This document shows, piece after piece, positions 32,000 to 42,303 of a stretch of 64,000 nt of DNA. The first letter of the stretch is position 1. Each line of letters opens with the position of its first letter. Both the position numbers and the translations under genes were made by a program. Under the pieces are notes generated by a model that saw only the letters and a list, made by a program, of their open reading frames with translations, did no database searches and was not told the origin of the DNA. This DNA comes from Dyadobacter sp. CY312 (lineage in GTDB: Bacteria; Bacteroidota; Bacteroidia; Cytophagales; Spirosomataceae), in contig NZ_JAJUXG010000001.1 in NCBI RefSeq assembly GCF_021390535.1, positions 310,001-374,000 on the forward strand. Reading direction: 5' to 3'.

Positions 32000-33013
32000 A
32001 TGACAAAACCTCATACCGACCGCCCGGACCCCGATCAGCCTGGTAATATGCTAAGCCGTAGAACATTTTTTATTAATTCCGGGGTTGGCATGCTTTCAGC
32101 GGCGTTCCTTTCTTCATGCAACATTATTGATGACATTTTTCCCGGCAAAACTGAGAAGGACAAAACGCTGGCTTTCTTTGGTGACAGCCTCACAATTGGA
32201 GCCGGAGGCACCGCTCCATATGGGACGATTGTCGCTGCTGCATTATCCAACAGGCCGGTGCTGAGTGATGGAATTGTTGGTCAGGTGGCTTCCCGTATTG
32301 CTGTAAGGCAGGGAGGAGTACCGTTAACAATATCGATTGAAGGAGGTAAGCTGGACAGTATTAAACCCATCAGGATTACGAAGCTCAGTAATCTATTTCT
32401 ATCGACTCCCACAAATAGCAATGAATACAGCAGGACTGGGTCGGTTAACGGCGTGCGATGCACGATCAGGAGGGTGGTTAATGGAGATGAGAGTGAAACA
32501 TATACCATTGCTCCTGCAACAGTGAGTGTAATGGAAGTGCCTGCTGATACACCATTTATATTGGAAGACGCGGAACGGTTAAAAAGTGCGACGCAAATTT
32601 TATGGTATGGGAGAAACAATATCGGGAGCGGTAATGCAGAGACTGACATCATCGCAGCACTTGAAAGCTCGGTTGCCTACATTAATGCACCTGCAAGATA
32701 TATCGTAGTGGGAGTGCTCATTTCTTCGGTAGAGGGGAAGGGGACCGCTAACTTCGCACAGGTAGCCTCGATCAACGAAAAACTTGCAGCGAAATACGGG
32801 AAGGCTTTTGTTGAGATGACTCCTCCAACCGAGTCGGAAATGGCAGAGATCGGTTATGTCCCCACCGAAAATGACATCAAAGATCTTGCAAATCTTAATT
32901 TTCCAAGAGGCATGCGTTCAGATGTCAACTCCGACGACATTCATTTGAATGACAAGGGTTACAAAATTGTAGCCAACCGGGTTATAGCGAAATTGAAAGA
33001 ACTTAAATACTAA
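32000..33013 (+). CDS. SGNH/GDSL hydrolase-like lipoprotein, possibly Tat-exported
   Basis: 337 aa from ATG 32000; the frame is open from 31949. The N-terminus carries SRRTFFINSGVGMLSAAFLSSC, a twin-arginine-like signal that ends in a lipobox (LSSC). Block I of the SGNH fold is visible as LAFFGDSLTIGAGG, and block V as DDIHLNDKGYKIVAN, giving the Ser and Asp-x-x-His of the catalytic set. Such enzymes deacetylate or de-esterify carbohydrates or lipids; the substrate is not known. It stands alone. Confidence 0.75.
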   Translation: MTKPHTDRPDPDQPGNMLSRRTFFINSGVGMLSAAFLSSCNIIDDIFPGKTEKDKTLAFFGDSLTIGAGGTAPYGTIVAAALSNRPVLSDGIVGQVASRIAVRQGGVPLTISIEGGKLDSIKPIRITKLSNLFLSTPTNSNEYSRTGSVNGVRCTIRRVVNGDESETYTIAPATVSVMEVPADTPFILEDAERLKSATQILWYGRNNIGSGNAETDIIAALESSVAYINAPARYIVVGVLISSVEGKGTANFAQVASINEKLAAKYGKAFVEMTPPTESEMAEIGYVPTENDIKDLANLNFPRGMRSDVNSDDIHLNDKGYKIVANRVIAKLKELKY

Positions 33014-33115
33014 ACTAGGGCGTACGAAAATCCGACGCAGTCTCATTGTATGGAAAAGCTCCATTTTTCAGCCTGCATCGGATCTTCGCTTTTTAAAGTG
33101 GCAGCAAGTTTCAGT

Positions 33116-34042
33116 TTAGAACGATACTTTCGATTTGTACATCACACCATTTTTGATAATGATTTTATCCAGCTTTTCTTCCGAAACCAGTGCTTCCAGC
33201 GTTTGAGCAGCGTCCTCACTTGAAATATCTGCTATTACGGCATATTCCTTCACAGTTAAAGTAGGATAGTAGTCAAAAATCGATAGTTCGGTAGACAGTT
33301 GCACCTGCTTTTTCTCAGCTTCGGGAAATACTCTAAGCAAAGAACTTTCAAAGACCTGATAAGGCTTAAAACCATACAGGGTGATTTGGTTGTCTTCCTG
33401 ATCTGTAAAAAACAACGTAGGAAATCCCCGCACACCCAGTTTTCTCGCATAGGCCAGGTCGTCCTGAAACATTTCATTAGCCTTGCCTTCATAGTCATCT
33501 TTCAGTTGAAAAGTATCAAGCCCCACAGCAATAGCCGCTTCACGTATTACTTCCCAACGGGTAATGTTTTTCTTTTCCAGAAACAGCAGCTCCCTGAGCT
33601 TGCGCATGAACCTGACCGCTTTATCCGTATCCTGCAACTGTGCTGCTTTCACAGCAACCGAAGGCGGGTAAGAAGACGAGAGCGGATCTTCCAGCCATAC
33701 GTCTCCGTCAATCGGCATATCGTAATGAGCACTCACTTCCTCCCAATGCGAGGCCACATCGCTTGGTTTACTTATACCGCCGCTATTGTAGCTCCAATCC
33801 GGCAACAATCCGCCCATGCGGTAATCGATTTCAAAATTGGAACCATATTCGAGTTTTAATTTCCGAAGCTGAGGTTCTATTCCCCAGCAGGTTGAACAGA
33901 TCGGGTCTGTGAAATAAGTGATCTTCACAGGTTTCACTTTTGAGAAATCAGCCTGTGAGGAATCGGATTCATTCACTCCTGGTATCGCGCATACGCCACT
34001 ATCTGTGTCGCACAGTAACGGATTTTTATTTTCTTCATTCAT
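33116..34042 (-). CDS. DsbA/FrnE-like thioredoxin-fold protein (SpxH-like)
   Basis: 308 aa without signal peptide. After a 40-residue N-terminus with CDTDSGVC comes a DsbA-type fold: KITYFTDPICSTCWGIEPQLRKL with active site Cys49-Ser-Thr-Cys52, a helical insertion (WEEVSAHYDMPIDGDVW...), and the cis-proline loop LGVRGFPTLFFTD. This matches cytosolic FrnE/YjbH (SpxH-like) proteins, which act as disulfide oxidoreductases or protease adaptors. The C-terminal ~60 residues form a small winged-like add-on (PTLTVKEYAVIADISSEDAAQTLEALV). It diverges from an HxlR regulator gene. Confidence 0.8.
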   Translation of the reverse strand: MNEENKNPLLCDTDSGVCAIPGVNESDSSQADFSKVKPVKITYFTDPICSTCWGIEPQLRKLKLEYGSNFEIDYRMGGLLPDWSYNSGGISKPSDVASHWEEVSAHYDMPIDGDVWLEDPLSSSYPPSVAVKAAQLQDTDKAVRFMRKLRELLFLEKKNITRWEVIREAAIAVGLDTFQLKDDYEGKANEMFQDDLAYARKLGVRGFPTLFFTDQEDNQITLYGFKPYQVFESSLLRVFPEAEKKQVQLSTELSIFDYYPTLTVKEYAVIADISSEDAAQTLEALVSEEKLDKIIIKNGVMYKSKVSF

Positions 34043-34208
34043 CTTACAACAAATTAATGTTTACGGTTGGCTACAAGGGTCCGGATGTTCAAACAAGTTT
34101 TAACAGATTAACTTCTGCCTTTTGAACCTTTAAGTCTGGCCGGTTGTAAATCTTTTTATATTGCAAAGGTCGGCAAGCGAAAGCGGTTAGTCAATTAGTC
34201 AGGAAAAC

Positions 34209-34520
34209 ATGACCATAATTAATATCATGGAAAACGAACCAGCGTGTCCTGCGGAGGGATTGCTTAAAATGTTGTCGGGTAAATGGAAACCACAAATATT
34301 CCGCCTTGCACTCGACGGCCCTGTTCGTTTCAATTCTCTTCTACGTCAAATCGAAGGTTCAAACAAGCAGTCTGTTGCTGTTGCACTTAAAGAAATGGAG
34401 GAACACGGGCTATTAGAAAAGGTGGTGGTTAAACTAAAACCGCTGCATATTGAATACAACCTATCCGAAAAAGGAAAATCTCTTATTTCTGTATTCCGGC
34501 AGTTGGAAAGCCTGATTTAG
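34209..34520 (+). CDS. HxlR family winged-helix regulator
   Basis: 103 aa; a second in-frame ATG at 34227 is an equal candidate start (MENEPACPAEGLLKMLSGKWKP). The sequence follows the HxlR plan: C-P-E-LL-ML-GKWKPQIFRLALDGPVRFNSLLRQI, recognition helix in NKQSVAVALKEMEEHGLLEK, and wing KPLHIEYNLSEKGKSLI. The N-terminal Cys is often the redox or electrophile sensor in this family. It is divergent from the DsbA/FrnE-like gene and upstream of katG, suggesting redox-linked regulation, but the targets are not shown. Confidence 0.88.
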   Translation: MTIINIMENEPACPAEGLLKMLSGKWKPQIFRLALDGPVRFNSLLRQIEGSNKQSVAVALKEMEEHGLLEKVVVKLKPLHIEYNLSEKGKSLISVFRQLESLI

Positions 34521-34726
34521 GTTTCAGCCAAATGGTTTATCTATTGTAGCATCTGATTAAACTGTTAACCAGCAACAGCTTGCCTTAGATTCGGGCATCG
34601 CTTTCAAAAAATTACACAGTCCAATAGATTCTGCCTATCCAAATATAGAATTAATCGATTATGATTATTTTTCTCAATAATATAACTTTAACAAACTGTA
34701 CGGAATAGCCGTAGGGAAAGAGTTGA

Positions 34727-37033
<2,307 letters not shown>

Positions 37034-37057
37034 ATTTTTTTTAATATTTTTTTGTAA

Positions 37058-37094
37058 CGGGCATCTTGAGTAAATTCAAGGTGCCTGTTTTTTT
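37058..37094 (+). terminator. Terminator of katG
   Basis: A 12-bp stem (CGGGCATCTTGA with TCAAGGTGCCTG, including G-U pairs) with a 6-nt loop, followed by a run of eight T. It lies 24 bp after the katG stop. Confidence 0.85.
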
Positions 37095-37185
37095 AAAGAA
37101 ATTAAATCATTTGTTATAAATAATAATCGCGGTGGCGCTGTAACTAAGCTATTGGTTTATTTGGCCAGAGGATAATTAAAGCTTT

Positions 37186-37575
37186 CAGTGCTCTTACTTT
37201 TTTCTTGACAAAAAAGTAACAAAAAGTCAAGGCAAAAAAATGCTTCTGCGCGCTTCTCCTACGCACTCCCCGCTTTTTTGCCGCGACCACCGCACACATA
37301 GTGCTAGACGCTACTTTGGAAGCTTAAGATAATTGTAACGTAAGTGCGTATTTAGAAGCTTTTGTTAGTAATGTTTATTTGCAAATGTTTCAACGGGCTT
37401 GGTGTTTGAGCTCTGTTCATAAGAATATAATTTGGGTTTATTCTTGTTTGGTTAAAGCGCGAAGCGTGCGAGGGCAACGGCGAAAAAGCGGGGTGCGCGA
37501 GTGACTTGCGTGTCGAAGCTTTTTTTCGCCTTGATTTTTTGCTACTTTTTTATCAAGAAAAAAGTATAGGCACTG
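37186..37575. repeat. 390-bp element with ~98-bp terminal inverted repeats (MITE-like)
   Basis: The left arm (37186-37283) and the reverse complement of the right arm (37478-37575) match over almost their full length, with about four of five bases equal, e.g. CTTTTTTCTTGA followed by AAAAAAGTA and a CCCCGCTTTTT end. The interior (~195 bp) has no ORF. Similar A/T-run arms are common between genes in Cytophagales genomes. This may be a non-autonomous element or a folded RNA/terminator pair; no transposase is seen. Confidence 0.7.
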
Positions 37576-37707
37576 GAAGCCCAATAGAATTGGCTATATT
37601 CCTCTGTTCAAGCTGTTCAAGGAGCCATAAACTCTTTTAAATCAACTTTAAATACCCCAATTTTAACTTTAAAGAAATCTCCATAAAAAAACACCAACAC
37701 TCAAACG

Positions 37708-39726
37708 ATGAAATCACTTGCCCTTTTCTCACTGACACTCCTAACAATAGGAGCCTGTAAGCAAAAAACCGAATCTACTGAACAACGCGTTGTGATAACC
37801 GGAATAGACTCTACGAAAAAACCGGGAGATGATTTCTTTACTTACGCCAATGGAATCTGGTACGACACCATTAAAATACCGGATAGCCAAACCGGCGTAG
37901 GTTCATACTCTTTCCTGAATTACCCACAACGGTTAAGATTACAAGGCATTCTGGACAGCGTTTCGGCAAGTAAAAATACTGCCGGAAGTATTGGACAACA
38001 AGTGGGTGATTTCTATGCTTCGGGTATGGACACGAACACCATTAACAAAAGAGGATTCGAACCGATCAAACCGATACTTGCACGCATCGACGAGATCAGC
38101 GACGTCAGTTCTCTTTTAAAATTGGTTGTTGAAGAACAAAAAGCGGGCAACAGTACCATCGTAGGTTTTTATGTCGGTCCTGACGACAAACAAAGCACCG
38201 TTAATATTGGGCAGTTCTTCCAGACTGGCATTGGACTTCCGGAAAGGGATTACTATTTCAAGGGTGATTCAGCAACGATCAAGATTCAAAAAGCCTACCA
38301 AAACTATCTTGCTAAATTGTTTGAACTGACCGGAACAGACGTTACATCAGCACAGAAAAACGCAACGATTAGTTACAGCATTGAAAAGCAACTGGCTTCG
38401 GCTCATAGAACCAATGTGGAGTTGAGAGACGTAAAAGCGAATTACAATAAATTAGCTGTCAGTATTTTATCTAAAAAACAGCCCGCGATGAATTGGACCG
38501 GATTACTGGCGAACCTTGGTGCAAAAGTCGATTCCGTGAATGTAGGACAACCAGCTTATTACGACAAATTGAATGCAATGTTAAAATCTGTTCCGGTGGC
38601 TGACTGGAAAGTATATCTGAAAGCTCATGCACTCACAAACTATTCTAACTTCCTTAGCCAGGAGTTTGTAAATGCGTCTTTCGCTTACTCTAAAATCCTG
38701 ACCGGGCAAGCTGTAAAACAAACTCGGGCAGAAGAAATGACGCGGGCTGTGGATCAGTCTTTGGGAGAAGCGCTGGCCCAGCTTTATGTGAAAAAGTATT
38801 TCCCCGAGTCTGCTAAAAAAAGAATGGCCGTTCTGGTTGACAATCTAAAAAAAGCATTTGAAGCACGTATTGACCGTTTGGATTGGATGAGCGATTCTAC
38901 GAAAGCAAAAGCCAAGGACAAATTGTATGCCTTCACACAAAAAATTGGTTATCCAGACAAATGGAGAGATTATTCCAAGGTGACAGTAAAGAGAGACACT
39001 TATTTTGAGAACCGCTTGTCGGCCAACAAAAACGATTATTTATACAACCTGAACAGGCTGGGCAAACCAGTCGATCGCAATGAGTGGTATACCACGCCTC
39101 CGACGGTTACGGCCTATAACAATCCTCCGTTGAATGAAATTGTTTTTCCTGCTGGCATTTTGCAACCGCCTTATTTTGACGTGAATGCGGATGATGCCTT
39201 GAATTATGGAGGTATCGGCATGGTTATTGGTCATGAGATCACACATTCATTTGACGATCAGGGTGCCCAGTATGATAAAGTCGGAAACGTAACCGACTGG
39301 TGGACGAAGGCGGATTATGCCAAATTCAAAGCAAAAACCCAGCAGGTGATTGACCAGTACAACGCATTTACAGTGCTGGACTCAGTGCATATCAAAGGAG
39401 CACTTACCGTTGGAGAAAATACTGCGGACATTGCCGGTGTAGCCATTGCTTACGACGCTTTCAAACTAACCGAGCAGGGTAAAGACACGACGAAACTGGA
39501 CGGATTTACTTCCGATCAGCGATTTTTCATTTCGATTGCCAGAATATGGCGTGTAAAAACCAGAGATCAATACATGGCCATGTATGTCAACACCAACCCG
39601 CATTCACCGGCTAAATGGAGAGTGAATGGCCCATTGATGAACTTTACGCCATTCTACAAAGCATTTAATGTTCAGCCAGGAGATAAAATGTACAAACCGG
39701 AAAAGGATAGGATCGTGGTTTGGTAG
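37708..39726 (+). CDS. M13 family zinc metallopeptidase, lipoprotein
   Basis: 672 aa with lipoprotein signal (MKSLALFSLTLLTIGAC, lipobox IGAC). The M13 (neprilysin-like) architecture is clear: an N-terminal helical domain opening DDFFTYANGIWYDTIKIPDSQTG, and a catalytic domain with NEIVFPAGILQPPYF, the zinc-binding motif VIGHEITHSFDDQGAQYD (His509, Glu510, His513), the third ligand in VGENTADIAGVAIAYDAF (Glu570), and the C-terminal substrate site VNTNPHSPAKWRVNGPL. It is anchored to the envelope and probably degrades small peptides. It follows the inverted-repeat element and has its own terminator. Confidence 0.95.
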   Translation: MKSLALFSLTLLTIGACKQKTESTEQRVVITGIDSTKKPGDDFFTYANGIWYDTIKIPDSQTGVGSYSFLNYPQRLRLQGILDSVSASKNTAGSIGQQVGDFYASGMDTNTINKRGFEPIKPILARIDEISDVSSLLKLVVEEQKAGNSTIVGFYVGPDDKQSTVNIGQFFQTGIGLPERDYYFKGDSATIKIQKAYQNYLAKLFELTGTDVTSAQKNATISYSIEKQLASAHRTNVELRDVKANYNKLAVSILSKKQPAMNWTGLLANLGAKVDSVNVGQPAYYDKLNAMLKSVPVADWKVYLKAHALTNYSNFLSQEFVNASFAYSKILTGQAVKQTRAEEMTRAVDQSLGEALAQLYVKKYFPESAKKRMAVLVDNLKKAFEARIDRLDWMSDSTKAKAKDKLYAFTQKIGYPDKWRDYSKVTVKRDTYFENRLSANKNDYLYNLNRLGKPVDRNEWYTTPPTVTAYNNPPLNEIVFPAGILQPPYFDVNADDALNYGGIGMVIGHEITHSFDDQGAQYDKVGNVTDWWTKADYAKFKAKTQQVIDQYNAFTVLDSVHIKGALTVGENTADIAGVAIAYDAFKLTEQGKDTTKLDGFTSDQRFFISIARIWRVKTRDQYMAMYVNTNPHSPAKWRVNGPLMNFTPFYKAFNVQPGDKMYKPEKDRIVVW

Positions 39727-39749
39727 GGAATAAATCAAGTATGATTTTT

Positions 39750-39790
39750 AAAAAGCGGGCATCTCAGATTTGATGAGGTGTCCGCTTTTT
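39750..39790 (+). terminator. Terminator after the M13 peptidase gene
   Basis: A 17-bp stem (AAAAAGCGGGCATCTCA with TGAGGTGTCCGCTTTTT, one G-U pair) and a 7-nt loop, closing with T5. It is 24 bp after the stop. Confidence 0.88.
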
Positions 39791-39937
39791 CGACTCTAAC
39801 TTCACGTATTTTTACGCATAATTTAATTCATTTTCAAAGTTACATTTGCTCTGTATTCTTGGTCAATAAGGAGGTACAATATTCAGCTTCTGTGAACCAG
39901 TCAGCTTTTTGAAAACATGTAATTATTCTTCACGAAA

Positions 39938-41011
39938 ATGAAAACAATTATGTCAGTCAGTCTTGTAAAATATGCATTTCTGTTGTTGCTGGCCTTGGTC
40001 ATCAATCAGTCTCTGGCACAAGAGGTGATCAAACTACCTTCACAGCCCAAATCTTTTGTTGTAGACAGCCAGGATAATCTGATCGCTCACTTGTATGGGG
40101 GAATTATAGTTAAAATCACTCCAACAGGTAAGATGACTTATGTTTCGGAAGACATCCAAAAAGGCTTCAACCGAGCACCATATCCGAAATGTGAGGCAAT
40201 GGCGATCGATAAAAATGACAACATCTACATCACCGACGGATCGATAATTTGGAAAATGAGCCTGGATGGAAAAATTGCTCACTATGCCGGAATTCCTTTT
40301 GATTACACTGTTAAAGACGGTACGCTTAAGACAGCGAAATTCGGAAGCATCGAATTCATGAAAGCCGACGGCGACGGCAATATCTACGTTGGTGAAAGAG
40401 ATGCCAGCAACAAGGATAACCTGGGCGATTTTTATCTTATTCGAAAAATAAGTGCAGCGGGTGATGTAACAACAATACTGAATACAAGAGAAAATCCGCA
40501 GTTTAAGAGCAATTGGATTGCTGGAATAGCAATTGACATGGACCAGAATGTTTATCTGAGCGATGGAGCAGGAAGGTGCATCAAGCGATTATCTCCGGAT
40601 GGTAAGGTGACCGTGATGGCAGGTTTATGCGGTAAAAGGCAGTTTCATCCTTTTTACATTACGGGCGATATTAGCAAAGCAGAACTTATGTCACCTGAGG
40701 ATATCGTTATTGATAAAAAAGGAGAAATCATTTTTTCTGACGGGCGTCTGCACCGAATTATTAAAATTGCAGATAAAAAAGTGACCACTATTGCCGGCAA
40801 CGGAGTCATTCAACCCAATAATGTAAATATGGGTGGCCGGGCAAAAGAAGGTTATAAAGACGGTCCGGCTCTTACGGCGCTCTTCAACTTTCCCTTGGGT
40901 TGTGCTCTTACAATAGATAGCAACCAAAACATCTATGTTATTGATGGTGGTAACGACTGCATCCGTAAGCTGACCCCAGCCGGAATAGTGAGTACTGTTG
41001 CGAAACGATGA
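39938..41011 (+). CDS. Secreted NHL-repeat beta-propeller protein
   Basis: 357 aa with a signal peptide (MSVSLVKYAFLLLLALVINQSLAQ). The rest consists of NHL-type repeats: units with the pattern in which a basic D-x-N/G-x-x-Y-V/I-x-D strand is followed by I-K-x-x-x-x-G, for example MAIDKNDNIYITDGSIIWKM, IAIDMDQNVYLSDGAGRCIKRL and LTIDSNQNIYVIDGGNDCIRKL. Six such blades would form a beta-propeller in the periplasm or at the cell surface. No catalytic motif is seen. Likely a protein or polysaccharide binding module; its partner is unknown. Confidence 0.85.
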   Translation: MKTIMSVSLVKYAFLLLLALVINQSLAQEVIKLPSQPKSFVVDSQDNLIAHLYGGIIVKITPTGKMTYVSEDIQKGFNRAPYPKCEAMAIDKNDNIYITDGSIIWKMSLDGKIAHYAGIPFDYTVKDGTLKTAKFGSIEFMKADGDGNIYVGERDASNKDNLGDFYLIRKISAAGDVTTILNTRENPQFKSNWIAGIAIDMDQNVYLSDGAGRCIKRLSPDGKVTVMAGLCGKRQFHPFYITGDISKAELMSPEDIVIDKKGEIIFSDGRLHRIIKIADKKVTTIAGNGVIQPNNVNMGGRAKEGYKDGPALTALFNFPLGCALTIDSNQNIYVIDGGNDCIRKLTPAGIVSTVAKR

Positions 41012-41046
41012 GGTATAAATCATCCTGGTCTGATTCGTTTTATGGC

Positions 41047-41154
41047 CTCGTTTGTATCCTCGCAAACGAGCAGACCGCATGATATTCGTTTTTTGCCTTC
41101 ATTTGTGTTTTCACAAACGTACGGCATGCTCGTTTGTGAAGACACAAACGAAGG
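41047..41154. repeat. Cluster of nested CGTTTGTG palindromes
   Basis: One hairpin at 41047-41070 (CTCGTTTG / CAAACGAG) is followed by two larger arms, 41096-41119 and 41131-41154, that are reverse complements of each other in 22 of 24 positions. Each arm is itself an inverted repeat (CGTTTGTG / CACAAACG type). It lies between the NHL-repeat gene and the bestrophin gene. It could act as a terminator, a protein-binding cluster, or a REP-like element. Confidence 0.7.
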
Positions 41155-41282
41155 TGTCAATTCTTCAAAACTCCAATATTCCGTTTTTTAAAAATTAACC
41201 ATATCTTGCTTCACATAAAGGTCTGGATTTGAAACTGACAGCCATTTTTAAAGACATCTAACTCATTCTCCTATTAAAACTT

Positions 41283-42293
41283 ATGTACGTAAAGCGCTAC
41301 CTGAATCCCCTGATTGTCTATTTTTATTCGTGGCGAATGGTATTGTTTTCGCTCTGCACCGGAATCACTGCCATTGTGGTTTATGAACATTTAGGTTGGA
41401 AGTGGGTTGCAATTCCTTGGTTACCGGTATCACTTGTCGGTACAGCAACTGCGTTTTTTGTTGGTTTTAAAAACAACCAGTCCTACGACAGGAGCTGGGA
41501 AGCGCGCAAAATATGGGGCGCTATTACCAATAACAGCCGGTCATTTAGTGCTGCGGTGAGATCGTTCGTAGGTCATGAGCTGGACTTTGAACCGGAAAAA
41601 CAGGAGGAGATAAACGAAATAATCCGCATTATTATCTACCGTCACATCGGGTGGTTGTACGCTTTGAAATACGCCATGCGGCAACGGACAACATGGGAGC
41701 ACCGGGACAGGGCCAGTAAAAGGCAGCGGGTTGCAATTCACAAAACACAGGAAACTTTCGAAGATGAGGTGCAGAAATACCTTTCGGAAGGAGAATTGGA
41801 ATGGGTTAAGACCAAAAGCAACCGCGCTGCGCAAATACTTGACCGCCAGTCGCAGGATATCAAACTTTTAAGGAAAAACGGATTAGTAGATGCATACCAG
41901 CATGTGGAATTGCAAAACCTGATCTCCTCATTTTATGATGAACAGGGGAAAAGTGAGCGAATCAAAAACACGCCTTTTCCAAGGCAATATGCCACTACAT
42001 CAACGCTTTTCATCTTTGTATTTATGACATTGTTGCCATTTGGTCTGTTGCCTCAGTTTGTTGAGTTGGGAGAGCGATATATGTTTTTGCTGATACCTTT
42101 CAATATGATCGTCTCATGGGTATTTATGTTCATGGAATACGTTGGAGACATCAGTGAGAATCCTTTTGAAGGGCTGATCAACGACGTTCCTGTCGCGAGT
42201 ATCGTACGCAATATTGAAATTGACCTTTGCGAAATGCTGGGAGATGAGGTGTTGCCAGAGAAAATTCAGGCATATCAAGGAATGTTATTTTAA
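41283..42293 (+). CDS. Bestrophin family ion channel
   Basis: 336 aa. N-terminal RYLNPLIVYFYSWRMVLFSLCTGITAIVVYEHLGWKWVAIPWLPVSLVGTATAFFVGFKNNQSYDRSWEARKIWG is the signature of the bacterial bestrophin (UPF0187) family, including the conserved F-x-N-x-Y-D-R-W-E-A-R-K block. Helical cytosolic segments follow, and a C-terminal hydrophobic pair (TLFIFVFMTLLPFGLL, YMFLLIPFNMIVSWVFMFMEYVG) and the conserved D-x-x-E-N-P-F-E motif (ISENPFEGLINDVP). Bacterial members form pentameric ion channels. It ends 10 bp before the convergent paoC-type gene. Confidence 0.9.
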   Translation: MYVKRYLNPLIVYFYSWRMVLFSLCTGITAIVVYEHLGWKWVAIPWLPVSLVGTATAFFVGFKNNQSYDRSWEARKIWGAITNNSRSFSAAVRSFVGHELDFEPEKQEEINEIIRIIIYRHIGWLYALKYAMRQRTTWEHRDRASKRQRVAIHKTQETFEDEVQKYLSEGELEWVKTKSNRAAQILDRQSQDIKLLRKNGLVDAYQHVELQNLISSFYDEQGKSERIKNTPFPRQYATTSTLFIFVFMTLLPFGLLPQFVELGERYMFLLIPFNMIVSWVFMFMEYVGDISENPFEGLINDVPVASIVRNIEIDLCEMLGDEVLPEKIQAYQGMLF

Positions 42294-42303
42294 GAATTAA
42301 CGG

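Noticed and set aside
37034..37707. Insertion sequence with transposase in the katG-M13 gap
   Set aside because: Inverted arms are present but no ORF of any size between them.
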